A stretch of DNA of 64,000 nucleotides from Ornithodoros turicata (Eukaryota; Arthropoda; Arachnida; Ixodida; Argasidae), in the NCBI RefSeq assembly GCF_037126465.1, contig NC_088202.1:125378123-125442122 (forward strand), given 5' to 3'. A model generated the notes under the pieces. That model was given only the letters and a program-made list of their open reading frames with translations, had not been told where the DNA came from and made no database searches. Of the stretch, positions 47,921 to 57,209 are shown in pieces (positions within the stretch are counted from its first letter, which is position 1; the number at the start of each line of letters is the position of its first letter). A program made the position numbers and the translations under genes.

Positions 47921-48812
47921 GAACGTAATCATCTGATTGGTTCGTAGCAAAACCCTTCGCGAACCGTTTGACAAAAAACGACTCACTAAAAATGGCGAAA
48001 AAAAACGATTCACTAAAAAAAGGAAAAATATGAGCGTGGAAACCTTAAAAAAAATATCGCCTGAACGTAAAACATATTTATTTATTTCTAGGAATACTGC
48101 GGACGGCATTCAAAGCAGGAGAGCCACACATACATCTCTGAATTGACTGTTCTGTTTTCGCTACGACGCCTCCAAAATCAACTGAAGAGCGGCTCTCGTT
48201 CGGGGACTGTTTTTCCGATCTCTGATAATTAACTCGGCCATTCATCTTCATTACGCGCTGCGTTCTCGGTTGCCGACGTGATTAAAGATAGCCTTACGAA
48301 GCAGAGCTCTTCTGGAAGCTAATCTCTGTGGAAATAAAATCCCAGAATGTTCGTGCTATCAACAAGAATCTACGTCATCGAGACCGTCCTGTTGCTAGTG
48401 GTGGTAACCCTTTTTTTGGTTGCGTCACCATGACTGACAATCCTGACCTCGACGACACCTCGTATCTCGACCAACCCAATTAGGCCAAATAAGTTGGATG
48501 AAGGCGAAGGGCGACGTTTCGTACGGCGAGTATATGGGTGGATGGTCTTTCATATATACGTGGAGCTAAATGTCGAGCAGAATATCTAAATGGAGCAGAA
48601 TATCTTGTGCTTCACTGGTGTCTTCTGTTGGAAACGGATGGGACTGTCAACAAGCGCTACCCGAGCTTCTGCACTGTGCGCGAACTGGAAATCGCCGCCG
48701 CCGGATGGGTGAATGTGATTTATGAAATTCTGAAAAGGAACACCTTCTGTTCGATCATGTGCAACCTGCCCACAAAGAAAAGAAGACAGGGGTCTACCAA
48801 AAACTTTCACCA

Positions 48813-49652
48813 TGTCACAGTCCTCGAACAAAGGCATCACTCCACACGAGTATATTGCAGTTCTGTTTCCCGGTTGCTTGAAAAACATCTGACCTGCACA
48901 GCAACACGGGCAAGAAACTGCGCGAATGGCTGGCGCTCTGTTAGCAGCCATTCGCACACGTGTGATTACAAGAACTATTCCCCTATATATGGTGTCTGGT
49001 CCACACTTCGTGCCTCCGTAACTGGACCCTCAGTGATACACGGGAATGTTGTGCGCTTACTAGTGTTTGACACTGACGACAGATTTATGGAGGGGGGTGT
49101 TCTAGTCCCGAAGCGGGACAGAATAATGAGCTGTAAGTAATGAGTGTAAGTTGGTATCGGGCTAGCTCACGAAGAAGTCGCAGTCTTTTCACGTGGCGTA
49201 TCGGGCGTCTCGATGCTGTGCCACCAGTATTGGGCTGGTGTAAGTCTGTGTAATAGTGTTCTCCTGCCTCAAGCTCCATCTCCATCCTCATCAAGTACAA
49301 TCAGACTTTTCTTCAAGATCTTCTTCCCCACTGCGCATCTCATCTCTACGAGGGACCTCACTCACCGGCGATTGGACATTCTTTGACCGCAAGTTTGACT
49401 TCTTCTTATTCTTTGTATGTCGTCCTTATGTAATGCGAACTATAGTACTGTCAGGTAACCTCATCTCTCGTGTTCCACTAGTGGTTCAAGTAACTGTCTG
49501 TAGCTGATTGTTTCTTCGTTAATTGCTTATAAATGTGTGTGTTCCAAAAAATGGTTGTGTGACTTGGTCTGCTCATTGGTCGAGTGACAACACAGCTCTT
49601 ACCCACGTCGTCGGCGCGTTGGGAAATCCCTGGCTCATCAAACCATGTGACA
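48813..49652 (+). mobile_element. Solo LTR, copy 1 (840 bp), TSD CACCA
   Basis: The segment begins TGTCACAGTCCTCGAACAAA and ends AAACCATGTGACA, so it has TG...CA ends extended to 6-bp inverted termini TGTCAC/GTGACA. CACCA flanks it on both sides (48808-48812 and 49653-49657), the 5-bp target duplication expected for Ty3/gypsy or BEL elements. No internal region adjoins either end, so it is a solo LTR left by LTR-LTR recombination. A second copy lies inverted at 52295-53130. Its true sense strand is not settled; plus is a convention here. The 200-codon frame at 48538-49140 and the minus frame at 48586-48957 partly overlay it and are probably not genes. Confidence 0.9.
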
Positions 49653-49795
49653 CACCATTATAAAAGTTTTGTTACCCCAAAATTACTAACTTCCTACTTA
49701 CCTCTTAACGGTAAAGATAAACAGCTTAAAGCAATGTGTTCAAAAAATAGATTGGCAGACGTGTTGCATATACACCTCCTACGCGGCGCTCAGGC

Positions 49796-49985
49796 GTGTG
49801 TGTGAATCTCACATGCAGATGGCTATACCTTTCCACGGACTTAGAGGTGACCCGAGTTCGAATCCGGACACCGGCTGTACTGTCTGGTTGCTTTTCCCGG
49901 GTTTTCCTCAGACGCTTTAATGCAAATGTCGGCACAGTTTCCTGTGAAGTCGGCCCAGGAACCACGATCCAAGTCTTGACGTTGA
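49796..49985 (+). mobile_element. tRNA-SINE family 1 variant, head and body
   Basis: The B-box-like GACCCGAGTTCGAATCCGGA is followed by ACCGGCTGTACTGTCTGGTT, a TTTTCCCGGGTTTTCCTCAG block, AATGTCGGCACAGTTTCCTG and AAGTCGGCCCAGGAACCACG. These match the body of the copy at 39985. The usual CTGTCCCCC tail is absent, replaced by AAGTCTTGACGTTGACAAAC, so it is a subfamily or a 3'-altered copy. Confidence 0.68.
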
Positions 49986-49999
49986 CAAACTGAGCGTGG

Positions 50000-52200
50000 C
50001 CGACTACTGCAAGCCGTCCCATCCCCACATCACCACATGCAGATGAAACATCAGTTTAATTCTAATAAAGTGGATTGGAAGGTCTCACAGCAATGTACTT
50101 AACGTTATAAACTATTTTCTCGTCGTTCCACGGCTAACTATGCAACAAATGTATGTCATCACAAACGCAGGCCTTTTATTCCATCAATTTATCTAAAACC
50201 AGATTCTGATCACAACGTTGTCATTCGTCAATTTTCAATTCTGCTGTGCTATGTGCTTCCTCTGTCGAATTTCCGCTCCCTACCTCATGCTTGTTTTAAT
50301 TATGCAGTAAAATGTTTTCGAATGAGGCATGAAATACACAACAACTAGCTCTATCCCCTGTTTCACCAATGCACTCGCATGCTATCTGTCCGGAATTTCC
50401 CCATCCATCACCATTAATTTATCTGTAGTTGTTGTTGCTCTCCGGACACGCTTGATATTGACAATAAAAACTCCTTGCGAGGCCGCTGCTGTGCAGTCTG
50501 GTCACAGGGATGTGAACGTCAGAGATTGCGCGTGGCGTCCGGAATGGTTGCTTCTTGAAATGAACTCAATACCTCAGCGTATTCCTGTTGCTCATCTAAG
50601 CAATGACAACGCCATGGCACATAATGTTGCATAACTTCTAATATAGGCGTTACAAGCTACGGTCTTTCAGCACCGCTCCCAGAAATCGCACTCCTATATT
50701 CCTGTCTGTGCGTGTGAATTCGGTCGAGCACGGGCAGCTATAGCTGCCTATATATGCCCAGCAACCGAGTAACCCAGACGAGTGGAACTATGGAGGTGAT
50801 CGATGGAAGGGAGCTTAATGGATACTTTGATTCATCTTTGCACTGCCACGGTGACTGATGGATTGCAGTTCCTCTGATGAACGCTTATACCCGTCATCAT
50901 GCGGAGAATTTCCTGCCATCCGCGTTTGGAAATCCCAGTCGATCGTCGTCTGCACGGAGGCAACCGTCATTGTTATAGAAGCAGTGCACAATCTCGATTA
51001 TGTATCAGATGAGCATCAAGCTGAAACGAATGAGTCAAACTGTCGACCTTCCTGTAAATACAGCAACTATCCCAAATACACACACTGTAATAGCGGTTAT
51101 TTCGCTATACAGTGCGCTTTCCGCCTTCTCTTTATCGGCTATAATTCATCCCTGAGTTATCTACATGAATGATTAAATGCAACCGTTATACAGTGGAGAG
51201 GGACGAGTTAAAAAAAAATAGTTCGTAGTAAAAGAGTAAGAGAGATCGTCAACATTTGTGGCCTTTTTCTATCCACCCCTCATTTTCCTTAATTTGTTTC
51301 ATATATAGTGAGCCCTAATTAGCGCATCCTCCAGTAGTAATCACGACTGGTTTGAGGCTAACATCTCCACCTTTTTTTCTTTTTTCAATCAATCAATCAA
51401 TCAACAGCACACTTTCGCTGGGGCCACTTCAAAAAGCACTCAAAGACGAACGGCGCTATTTTGTGCAGGAACAAAAACATATACCCTATACCACATATAC
51501 AAGCAACGACGGTCAACATAAAAGTAGGGAAAGGTTAGGCTACGCGTTACGGAGACGCAAGGACCTTCCCCGATTGGAGACACGACGGTTTTGTTTTCCT
51601 CTTTTTCTTTTCTTCTTTTCAAGCTCTCCTCTATACGGTTATACTCGATTTCTTTATAGTTTTTTGGCTCACTCAAATATGCACGCAGGAACCTACTCAC
51701 CCCGCGATATCTTTTTCTATATACATTTAACTATTTATTCCTTCGCAACAGAGCAGGGTGGGCGAGCGAGCGACCGCGCTTCGGTTGGGGAGTTGCTTTT
51801 CTTCTCTCCTCCCTACCTCCTGTCGTTGCGATGATTAATGAACGCAAAACTTATTGAAAAAAATGTTATTAATGCAAGAAACTCCAATAGAAGGTTTATC
51901 TTTCTGTTCTGGGTACACCTCGATTTCTCTCATTCTCTCGGAGCGTTTTTCTCGGTTAAGGAGGCTCTATTTCGATGGGAGTAAACGCACAGCAAATAAC
52001 CAAAGCAAGAAGCGTGTAACTTGCAGATACTTAGAAAGGAAGCATAAGTATTGTGTACATAGCAATACTCTTTACAGCTTGCCTGCATTTACCGAGCGGG
52101 AACTTCTCAACATTATAGCATCAATGATAGATTTTCCTTGCGAACGCTCGGCGTGCTGTTTCACGACAGCAGTGGATGTGTAACTGAATACGTTAGTATA
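50000..52200. other. Anonymous non-coding DNA
   Basis: There is an (ATCA)n microsatellite at about 51385-51404. Frames such as 51352-51834 (160 codons) are composition-driven. Nothing else supported. Confidence 0.4.
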
Positions 52201-52204
52201 AATA

Positions 52205-53175
52205 CTAATAATAATTCGGGGCTTTACGTCACGAGACAACTGCGATCATGAGCTACGCCACAGTGGTCGGATCTGCGAATTAATTTTGCCCATCTGTCAC
52301 GTGGTTTGATGAGCCAGGGATTTCCCAACGCGACGGCGTAACTGGGGAAGAGCTGTGTTGTCACCGACCAATGAGCAGACCAAGTCACACAATCGTTTTT
52401 GGAAACACACACATTTATAAGCAATTAACAAAGAAACAATCAGCTATAGACAGTTACTTGAACTACTAGTTGAACACGAGAGAGAAGTTTGCCTGACAGT
52501 TACAGTTACGCAGTACAGAAGAGCAACATACAAAGAATAAGAACAAAGCAAACTTGCGGTCAAAGAATGTCCAATAGCCGGTGAGTGCGGTCCCTCGTAG
52601 AGACGAGATGCTCAATGGAGAAGATGATCTTGAAGAAAAGTCTGATTGTACTTGAGGAGGATGGAGATGGAGCTTGAAGCAGAGAACACTATTGCACAGA
52701 TTGATTGAAGAATACACCAGCCCAACACTGGTGGCACAACATCGAGACGCCCGATACGCCACGTGAAAGTGTGCGACTTCTTCGTGAGCTAGCCCGATAC
52801 CAACTGCTTAAAACTCATTATTCTGTCCCGCTTCTGGACTGGAACCCCCCTCCATAAATCTGTCGTCAGTGTCAAACACTAAGGAAGCGCACAACATTCC
52901 CGTGCAACACTGCGGGTCCAGTTACAGAGGCCCGAAGTGTGGACCAGACACCATATAGGGGAATAGTTCTTGGAATCACACGTGTGCGAATGGCTGCTAA
53001 CAGAGCGCAGGCCATTCGCGCAGTTTCTTGCCCGTGTTGCTGTGCCGGACAGATGTTTTTTTAAGCAACCGGGGAAACAGAACTGCAATATACTCGTGTG
53101 GGGTGCTGCCTTTGTTCGAGGACTGTGACACCATCTGAGGGTTCTTCAACGCGCGCCGAAATCTCGACAAGCCCT
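52205..53175 (-). mobile_element. tRNA-SINE family 2 remnant, split by a solo LTR
   Basis: 52205-52294 (TAATAATAATTCGGGGCTTT, CGAGACAACTGCGATCATGA) and 53131-53175 (CTGAGGGTTCTTCAACGCGC, GCCGAAATCTCGACA) are consecutive in the intact family 2 copy at 59862-60111. Here they are separated by exactly the solo LTR plus one copy of its 5-bp duplication. The tRNA-like head beyond 53175 is missing. Minus orientation is set by the head position in the other copies. Confidence 0.83.
52295..53130 (-). mobile_element. Solo LTR, copy 2 (836 bp), TSD CCATC, inside a SINE
   Basis: It is the reverse-complement relative of 48813-49652 over its full length: TGTCACGTGGTTTGATGAGC at the left and TTTGTTCGAGGACTGTGACA at the right. 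CCATC flanks it on both sides (52290-52294; 53131-53135). Small indels separate it from copy 1, for example two bases lost near 52844 next to the C-rich stretch. The empty-site sequence is the family 2 SINE, which confirms both ends. Strand is given relative to copy 1. Confidence 0.9.
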
Positions 53176-53179
53176 TGCA

Positions 53180-53455
53180 AAAAATTTTTTGGACATGCTT
53201 TAGAATTCCAATTGAAAAAAGTCAAAAGAGGCAATTGAAATTCAATAGAATTGCTTTTGAATTTATTTGGAAAAACGTTTGGAACTTCTTTTGACTTCAT
53301 TTGGTTATTTGGGACAGACTTCCTTTTGACTTTTGTCAAAAGAATCTCTTTTGAACTTTTGCAATTGCCATTCAATTGACAATTTTATGACTTCAATTGG
53401 TCTTTCTTTTGACACCTAGTATTTGCCATTAATTTGATTTTCTTTTGACATAATG
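53180..53455. repeat. Degenerate CAATTG / TTTTGACTT-rich repeat
   Basis: The tract is dominated by CAATTG, TTTTGAC and its complement GTCAAAA in irregular order, for example TTCCTTTTGACTTTTGTCAA and TTGCCATTCAATTGACAATT. The same words occur at 56970-57040 (GTCAAAAGAAATACCAAAC). It looks like a decayed tandem or foldback repeat. Any protein frame here is compositional. Confidence 0.6.
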
Positions 53456-53545
53456 CCCAAATTTACCGCGTTGGCTCCCCAAATAGCACCCAGTACCCCT
53501 GGTATTCACGACAAAGAAGCCATCTGTTACTGATAATACACATGA

Positions 53546-53551
53546 TTTATT
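53546..53551 (-). promoter_or_regulatory. Possible AATAAA poly(A) signal downstream of the BEN-like gene
   Basis: AATAAA on the minus strand lies about 850 bp beyond the last supported exon of the BEN-like gene. Position and strand fit a 3' end, but the hexamer is common by chance. Confidence 0.25.
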
Positions 53552-54404
53552 ACGGGTGATTATTTCATTTTCGAAAGCATGGACACAACGCTCTCCTTGA
53601 TCTCTCGCAGACTTGTTGTTTTCTTGCATCTGTGTGGTGCAAAAGAAGTGCAGATTACCATCTTGGTCTACTTCTAGGCAGTCCAGCTGCAACTCTTAGA
53701 ACATGGTTGTTGCTGCCAATGGCATTGCAAAAGTGTGCCACATGAATGTGATGGTTCCAGCAAGCCAAATCACGAGGTTGACACTGCAGGAGTACAAGTA
53801 ACTGATTAAGCAGTAACCAGCTACTTCATGTAGACAAAGCCAGAGTTTGGCCAAATCAAAAGCAGTCGGACATTTTATGTATGAAATCACAACTCAACAA
53901 TGAATTTTAGAATCAATAGCCTCACACTCCAGAGCAGCAAGCTTACTTACAACAGCCTAAGCTAAGAGTTCAAAAGGCTCCGCATTCCCAATATGCAGGG
54001 GGCCATTCTATGCCAAATGTCTCAGGCGTGAATTCGACCCTCACTGTGGTGCAAAAATACACACAATTTTGTTATGAGATGAAAGCACTACGGTTTAATT
54101 TTTTGTCTTCAAATTGTCTGTTGAAATCATCGAAATTGGACAGGCACCTTAGTCAAAAACAATGGTGCTGAAAAGAAAGATATTCATGATGGTCGAATTC
54201 ACGTATAGCACGCTTGGCATGGAATGATCAGTGTTTGTTTGTTCTTCGTTCAATTTACCTTCCTCATCATTAAAAAGAATGAAAAGTGACCCACGGCTAT
54301 AATCTGTGGTGCCAAGAACGTGTTGCAAAGTGTCACTGGCTCGACACGTGCAGAACTTGAATGCCAATGGACCTGCAGTAATGAAGACAGAAAGGGGTCC
54401 TTAC

Positions 54405-55693
54405 CCAGAACTGCTTCACGCCGTGTCTCATCCACTGCAGGTTTCAGAGCAGCACCTTAGTGGGCGTTGCATGGTATCCTATATCAAGTTCGCCCAATCA
54501 TCTCCCCAGGAGAAAACACTGCCCAAATGAGGGCACGGACCAGCCTGCAAATTGAAGAGCGTGTTAAGAAATGGAACAATGAAGCTTGCAAAAGAGAAAA
54601 ATTGGCGAATTGGGCAAGAGAGATAGCTATGCTTATGCAGTCGTACCTTGTCCTATCCCCTTTGCTGCTTCTCTCTATTCTGTGCAGAACACCAGCGTCC
54701 ACGCAAACACCTAAGCCGATGTCCAGCTGCATAGAAAAGAGGTATTACACGTATTGTCCTGCAAACTGTTAATTTCAAATGATATATCTTCCAAGCACAC
54801 TCTTACGGCTCATCTGCACTAACCAAACACAAATAAAATATCAAAATCTGAGTTCCACAGGTGAGACAAACATTACCATTGGAGCTGCTGTAACAGCAGC
54901 AGCGTTCTGGCTGGAGGCAGTCTGGATTAGATTTTCCATTTGATTCACCATGTTGGTCATGACTGAAAATAATTACCTGCTACATGCTTGTCACAACATA
55001 TGTAAAAAAAATATATATATATCAGCTTACCACACCTCTCTTTGGCTTTGCGAAGCTTCTTTGTCAGGCGGGCATTTGCATGCTCAAGCTCCTCTATTTT
55101 CCGGTTGTGCTCTGCACAATGTGTACAGTGTGCACCCTGAGGCCTAGTGGAAGATCAAGTGGTTAGGCTTGTGGCAGCAGCAAATCAATGAACAAGCAAT
55201 CAAACATGAGAAATTGATGTTCTGAGGCTGGTTCTACAACAGGACCAATAATGCAGAACCGATTAATGTCTTTTTACTATAGGTAACCGTAGGTAAGTCT
55301 AAATTGGTAGCGCTAAATGACACGCCATTCCACGTCTGCGGTTGATTTAGACAGCGTAACAAATACTGGGCAGAAACAGGGAGACTGCAATTGCCATACG
55401 TCCTTCGAGGCGTACGTGTAATTGGTTGCAGAAACGTCTGGCCTCTCGCGCTTTGGAAAAACAAAGCATATTTCTCTGTACACGCTGGACTTACCCGCAG
55501 CAACGAAGAAGGCTTCAGAGGGCTCTGCATTCTTGCTGCACCGTATGAGGAATGTCTTCCCCTTAGCGATGTCCACGTTTGCCGGGACGGCCGGGACATA
55601 CGAAATACTTAAACCTAATTCGATATCTTGCAGGCTGTCGACGGGATAAACGTCCGGCATATTCACGCCTGGCCACTTCACCAAAATGTGCAT
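54405..55693 (-). pseudogene. Spliced BEN-domain-like gene, probably inactivated
   Basis: Minus-strand exons can be followed by splice signals. Exon 1 is 55693 to 55495 or so (MHILVKWPGVNMPDVYPVDS at its start, EPSEAFFVAA at its end, donor GTAAGT). Exon 2 is 55143-55031 (CTHCAEHNRKIEELEHANAR, heptad-like coiled coil; CTAG acceptor, GTAAGC donor). Exon 3 is 54962-54877 (MTNMVNQMENLIQ; TTTTCAG acceptor, GTAATG donor). Exon 4 is 54726-54647 (LDIGLGVCVDAGVLHRIERS). Exon 5 is 54544-54405 (LVRALIWAVFSPGEMIGRT, later ALKPAVDETRREAVL). Phases 2-3, 3-4 and 4-5 agree; 1-2 does not, so an exon or site is missed. The exon 4-5 pattern (D-x-G-x-G-V, R-x-L, AVFSPGE, GRT, KPAxD) resembles a BEN domain, a DNA-binding module of chromatin and transcription proteins. 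TGA and TAA interrupt it in exon 5. Intact introns argue for an unprocessed pseudogene. Family call is moderate. Confidence 0.55.
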
Positions 55694-56131
55694 GTTGCAC
55701 GTAGTTACGCAAATAGAAAATTGTGTGAACGAAACTCAATTCAAAACCACGTGCGGCGACAAAGCAAACAATACCCAACACTTCGCTTGCGGCTTGGATT
55801 GGCTTCGATAGCCCTAGCAGTTTGCCTCGACTAAAGGAGAGGAACGGCGCAACCTGAACCATGTAACTACAAATATGCAAACAACGCCGAATAAAATTGC
55901 ACATTCCAGTTCTGTTGTTTAATCATATTATTAATAATACACATGCCTAAACAGCGGATAATAACACAGTGAACAGATTCAAACAAAGAAGACACTTCGA
56001 TATTTCGGGCCACTTGCGGTGCCGGATTGGGCAGCGGGCAGCTAATGAAATGTTTTGTCGATGTTTGATTTGTGCAAAATTTGTTGAACGCTGCGTAGCC
56101 GTGCAGCGCAATAACGTTCGTCATGATGATA

Positions 56132-56359
56132 CACTCTAAAGGCGTGTTCCCAAGCGCGCGATTTGCGAGAGCGACAATTTTTCCATGTCTCAGCTTTCGT
56201 TCAACGATTTATATGCGAGAGGAACTTGAAGCGATGTTGACAACCAAACCGTACGGTTGTGAGAAACCTGTTGTTGCTTCTGCCTGCGCGGAACAGAAAA
56301 AAAAAGTCGCTGTCGCGACGCCCCGCAAATCGCGTGCTTGGGAACGCGCCTATAGAGTG
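56132..56359. mobile_element. 228-bp MITE upstream of the BEN-like gene
   Basis: The ends CACTCTAAAGGCGTGTTCCC and GGGAACGCGCCTATAGAGTG are inverted with TA on both sides (56130-56131; 56360-56361). Pairing goes on inward (AAGCGCGCGATTTGCG with CGCAAATCGCGTGCTT) and also outward (GTTCGTCATGATGATA with TATCATCATGACGAAC). The true element could therefore span about 56116-56376. No coding content. Confidence 0.76.
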
Positions 56360-56395
56360 TATCATCATGACGAACATTTCGACGATATGTATCTA

Positions 56396-56784
56396 TCTTC
56401 ATGTTGGAACGGCATCAGTAGTGAGACATAGCTTATGTTCGGTCAGGTTTTGGTGCACAATTCATGCCGGGGTATCTTCATGTTGGAACGGCATCAGTAG
56501 TGAGACATAGCTTATGTTCGGTCAGGTTTTGGTGCACAATTCATGCCGGGGTATCTTCATGTTGGAACGGCATCAGTAGTGAGACATAGCTTATGTTCGG
56601 TCAGGTTTTGGTGCACAATTCATGCCGGGGTATCTTCATGTTGGAACGGCATCAGTAGTGAGACATAGCTTATGTTCGGTCAGGTTTTGGTGCACAATTC
56701 ATGCCGGGGTATCTTCGTGTTGGAACGGCATCAGTAGTGAGACATAGCTTATGTTCGGTCAGGTTTTGGTGCACAATTCATGCC
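56396..56784. repeat. 79-bp minisatellite, 4.9 near-identical copies
   Basis: Units start at 56396, 56475, 56554, 56633 and 56712, each beginning TCTTC(A/G)TGTTGGAACGGCA and ending CACAATTCATGCC plus a GGGGTA linker. The only change seen between copies is A to G at the sixth base of the last unit. Such uniformity means recent expansion or gene conversion. It lies between a MITE and a second tandem array, about 0.7 kb 5' of the BEN-like gene. Confidence 0.95.
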
Positions 56785-57030
56785 AAAGTCAAACCAAAAA
56801 ACAGCCAAAGGTAGTATAGATTTTGTTTGGGCAACCGGCCAAAGAAAGTCGAACCAAAAAACAGCCAAAGGTGGTCTACAGATTTTGTTTGGGCAACCGG
56901 CAAAAGAAAGTCAAACAAAAGAAAAGCCAAAGGTGGTCTATAGATTTTGTTTGGGCGTTGGTCCAAAGAAGTCAAAGTCAAAAGAAATACCAAACAACCC
57001 AAAGGATGTCCAAACAATGTCAATTGACAG
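56785..57030. repeat. About 61-bp tandem repeat, three to four diverged copies
   Basis: AGTC(A/G)AACCAAAAAACAGCC at about 56787 and 56847, and a changed version at about 56909, are followed by CAAAGGTGGTCTA and GATTTTGTTTGGGCAACCGG; a more decayed unit starts near 56971. The unit spacing is 60, 62 and 61 bp, so the frame stays partly open and gives a repetitive 89-residue peptide with no supported function. Confidence 0.85.
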
Positions 57031-57057
57031 GCAAAGTCCATTTTCATAAGGGAGCGG

Positions 57058-57207
57058 CACACCACATTTGACGTCCCTCGCGGAAGAAGACGTGTCTGAG
57101 CAACTTGTACCCTTCGACCAAGTTTCCACCGTCCTCGACCGGGTTTGAACCCGCGACCTTGGGATCAGCAGGCGGACACGCTACCGACTGAGCCATCGAG
57201 GGCGGCA
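57058..57207 (-). mobile_element. tRNA-SINE family 2, head plus part of body
   Basis: On the minus strand the tRNA-like head has an A box (TGGCTCAGTCGG, 57195-57184) and a B box (GGTTCAAACCC, 57151-57141). It is followed by body sequence (GGTACAAGTTGCTCAGACAC, GCGAGGGACGTCAAATGTGG) shared with 59862-60111. The body is truncated at about 57058. It is not a tRNA gene: the acceptor and anticodon parts do not close into a standard cloverleaf and the sequence goes on into SINE body. Confidence 0.8.
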
Positions 57208-57209
57208 CT

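Noticed and set aside
49085..49100. Polypurine tract TATGGAGGGGGGTG followed by TGTTC, first read as the start of a 3' LTR
   Set aside because: The similarity between the two copies extends 285 bp further upstream to TGTCAC with a 5-bp duplication, so this G-rich stretch is internal to the LTR.
48538..49140. 200-codon plus-strand open frame as a protein gene
   Set aside because: More than half of it lies within the solo LTR, and the frame is not kept in the second LTR copy.
54373..54404. Possible intron (GTAAGG...CTGCAG) extending the BEN-like gene to a sixth exon
   Set aside because: It would be only 32 bases long, too short for a normal animal intron; the downstream frame has no BEN-like continuation.
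56396..57030. CRISPR-like array
   Set aside because: The 79-bp and 61-bp units are contiguous tandem repeats without unique spacers, and the context is eukaryotic.
57141..57197. tRNA gene suggested by good A and B boxes
   Set aside because: The boxes are part of a SINE whose body continues downstream and is repeated at 59862-60111; no proper cloverleaf closes.
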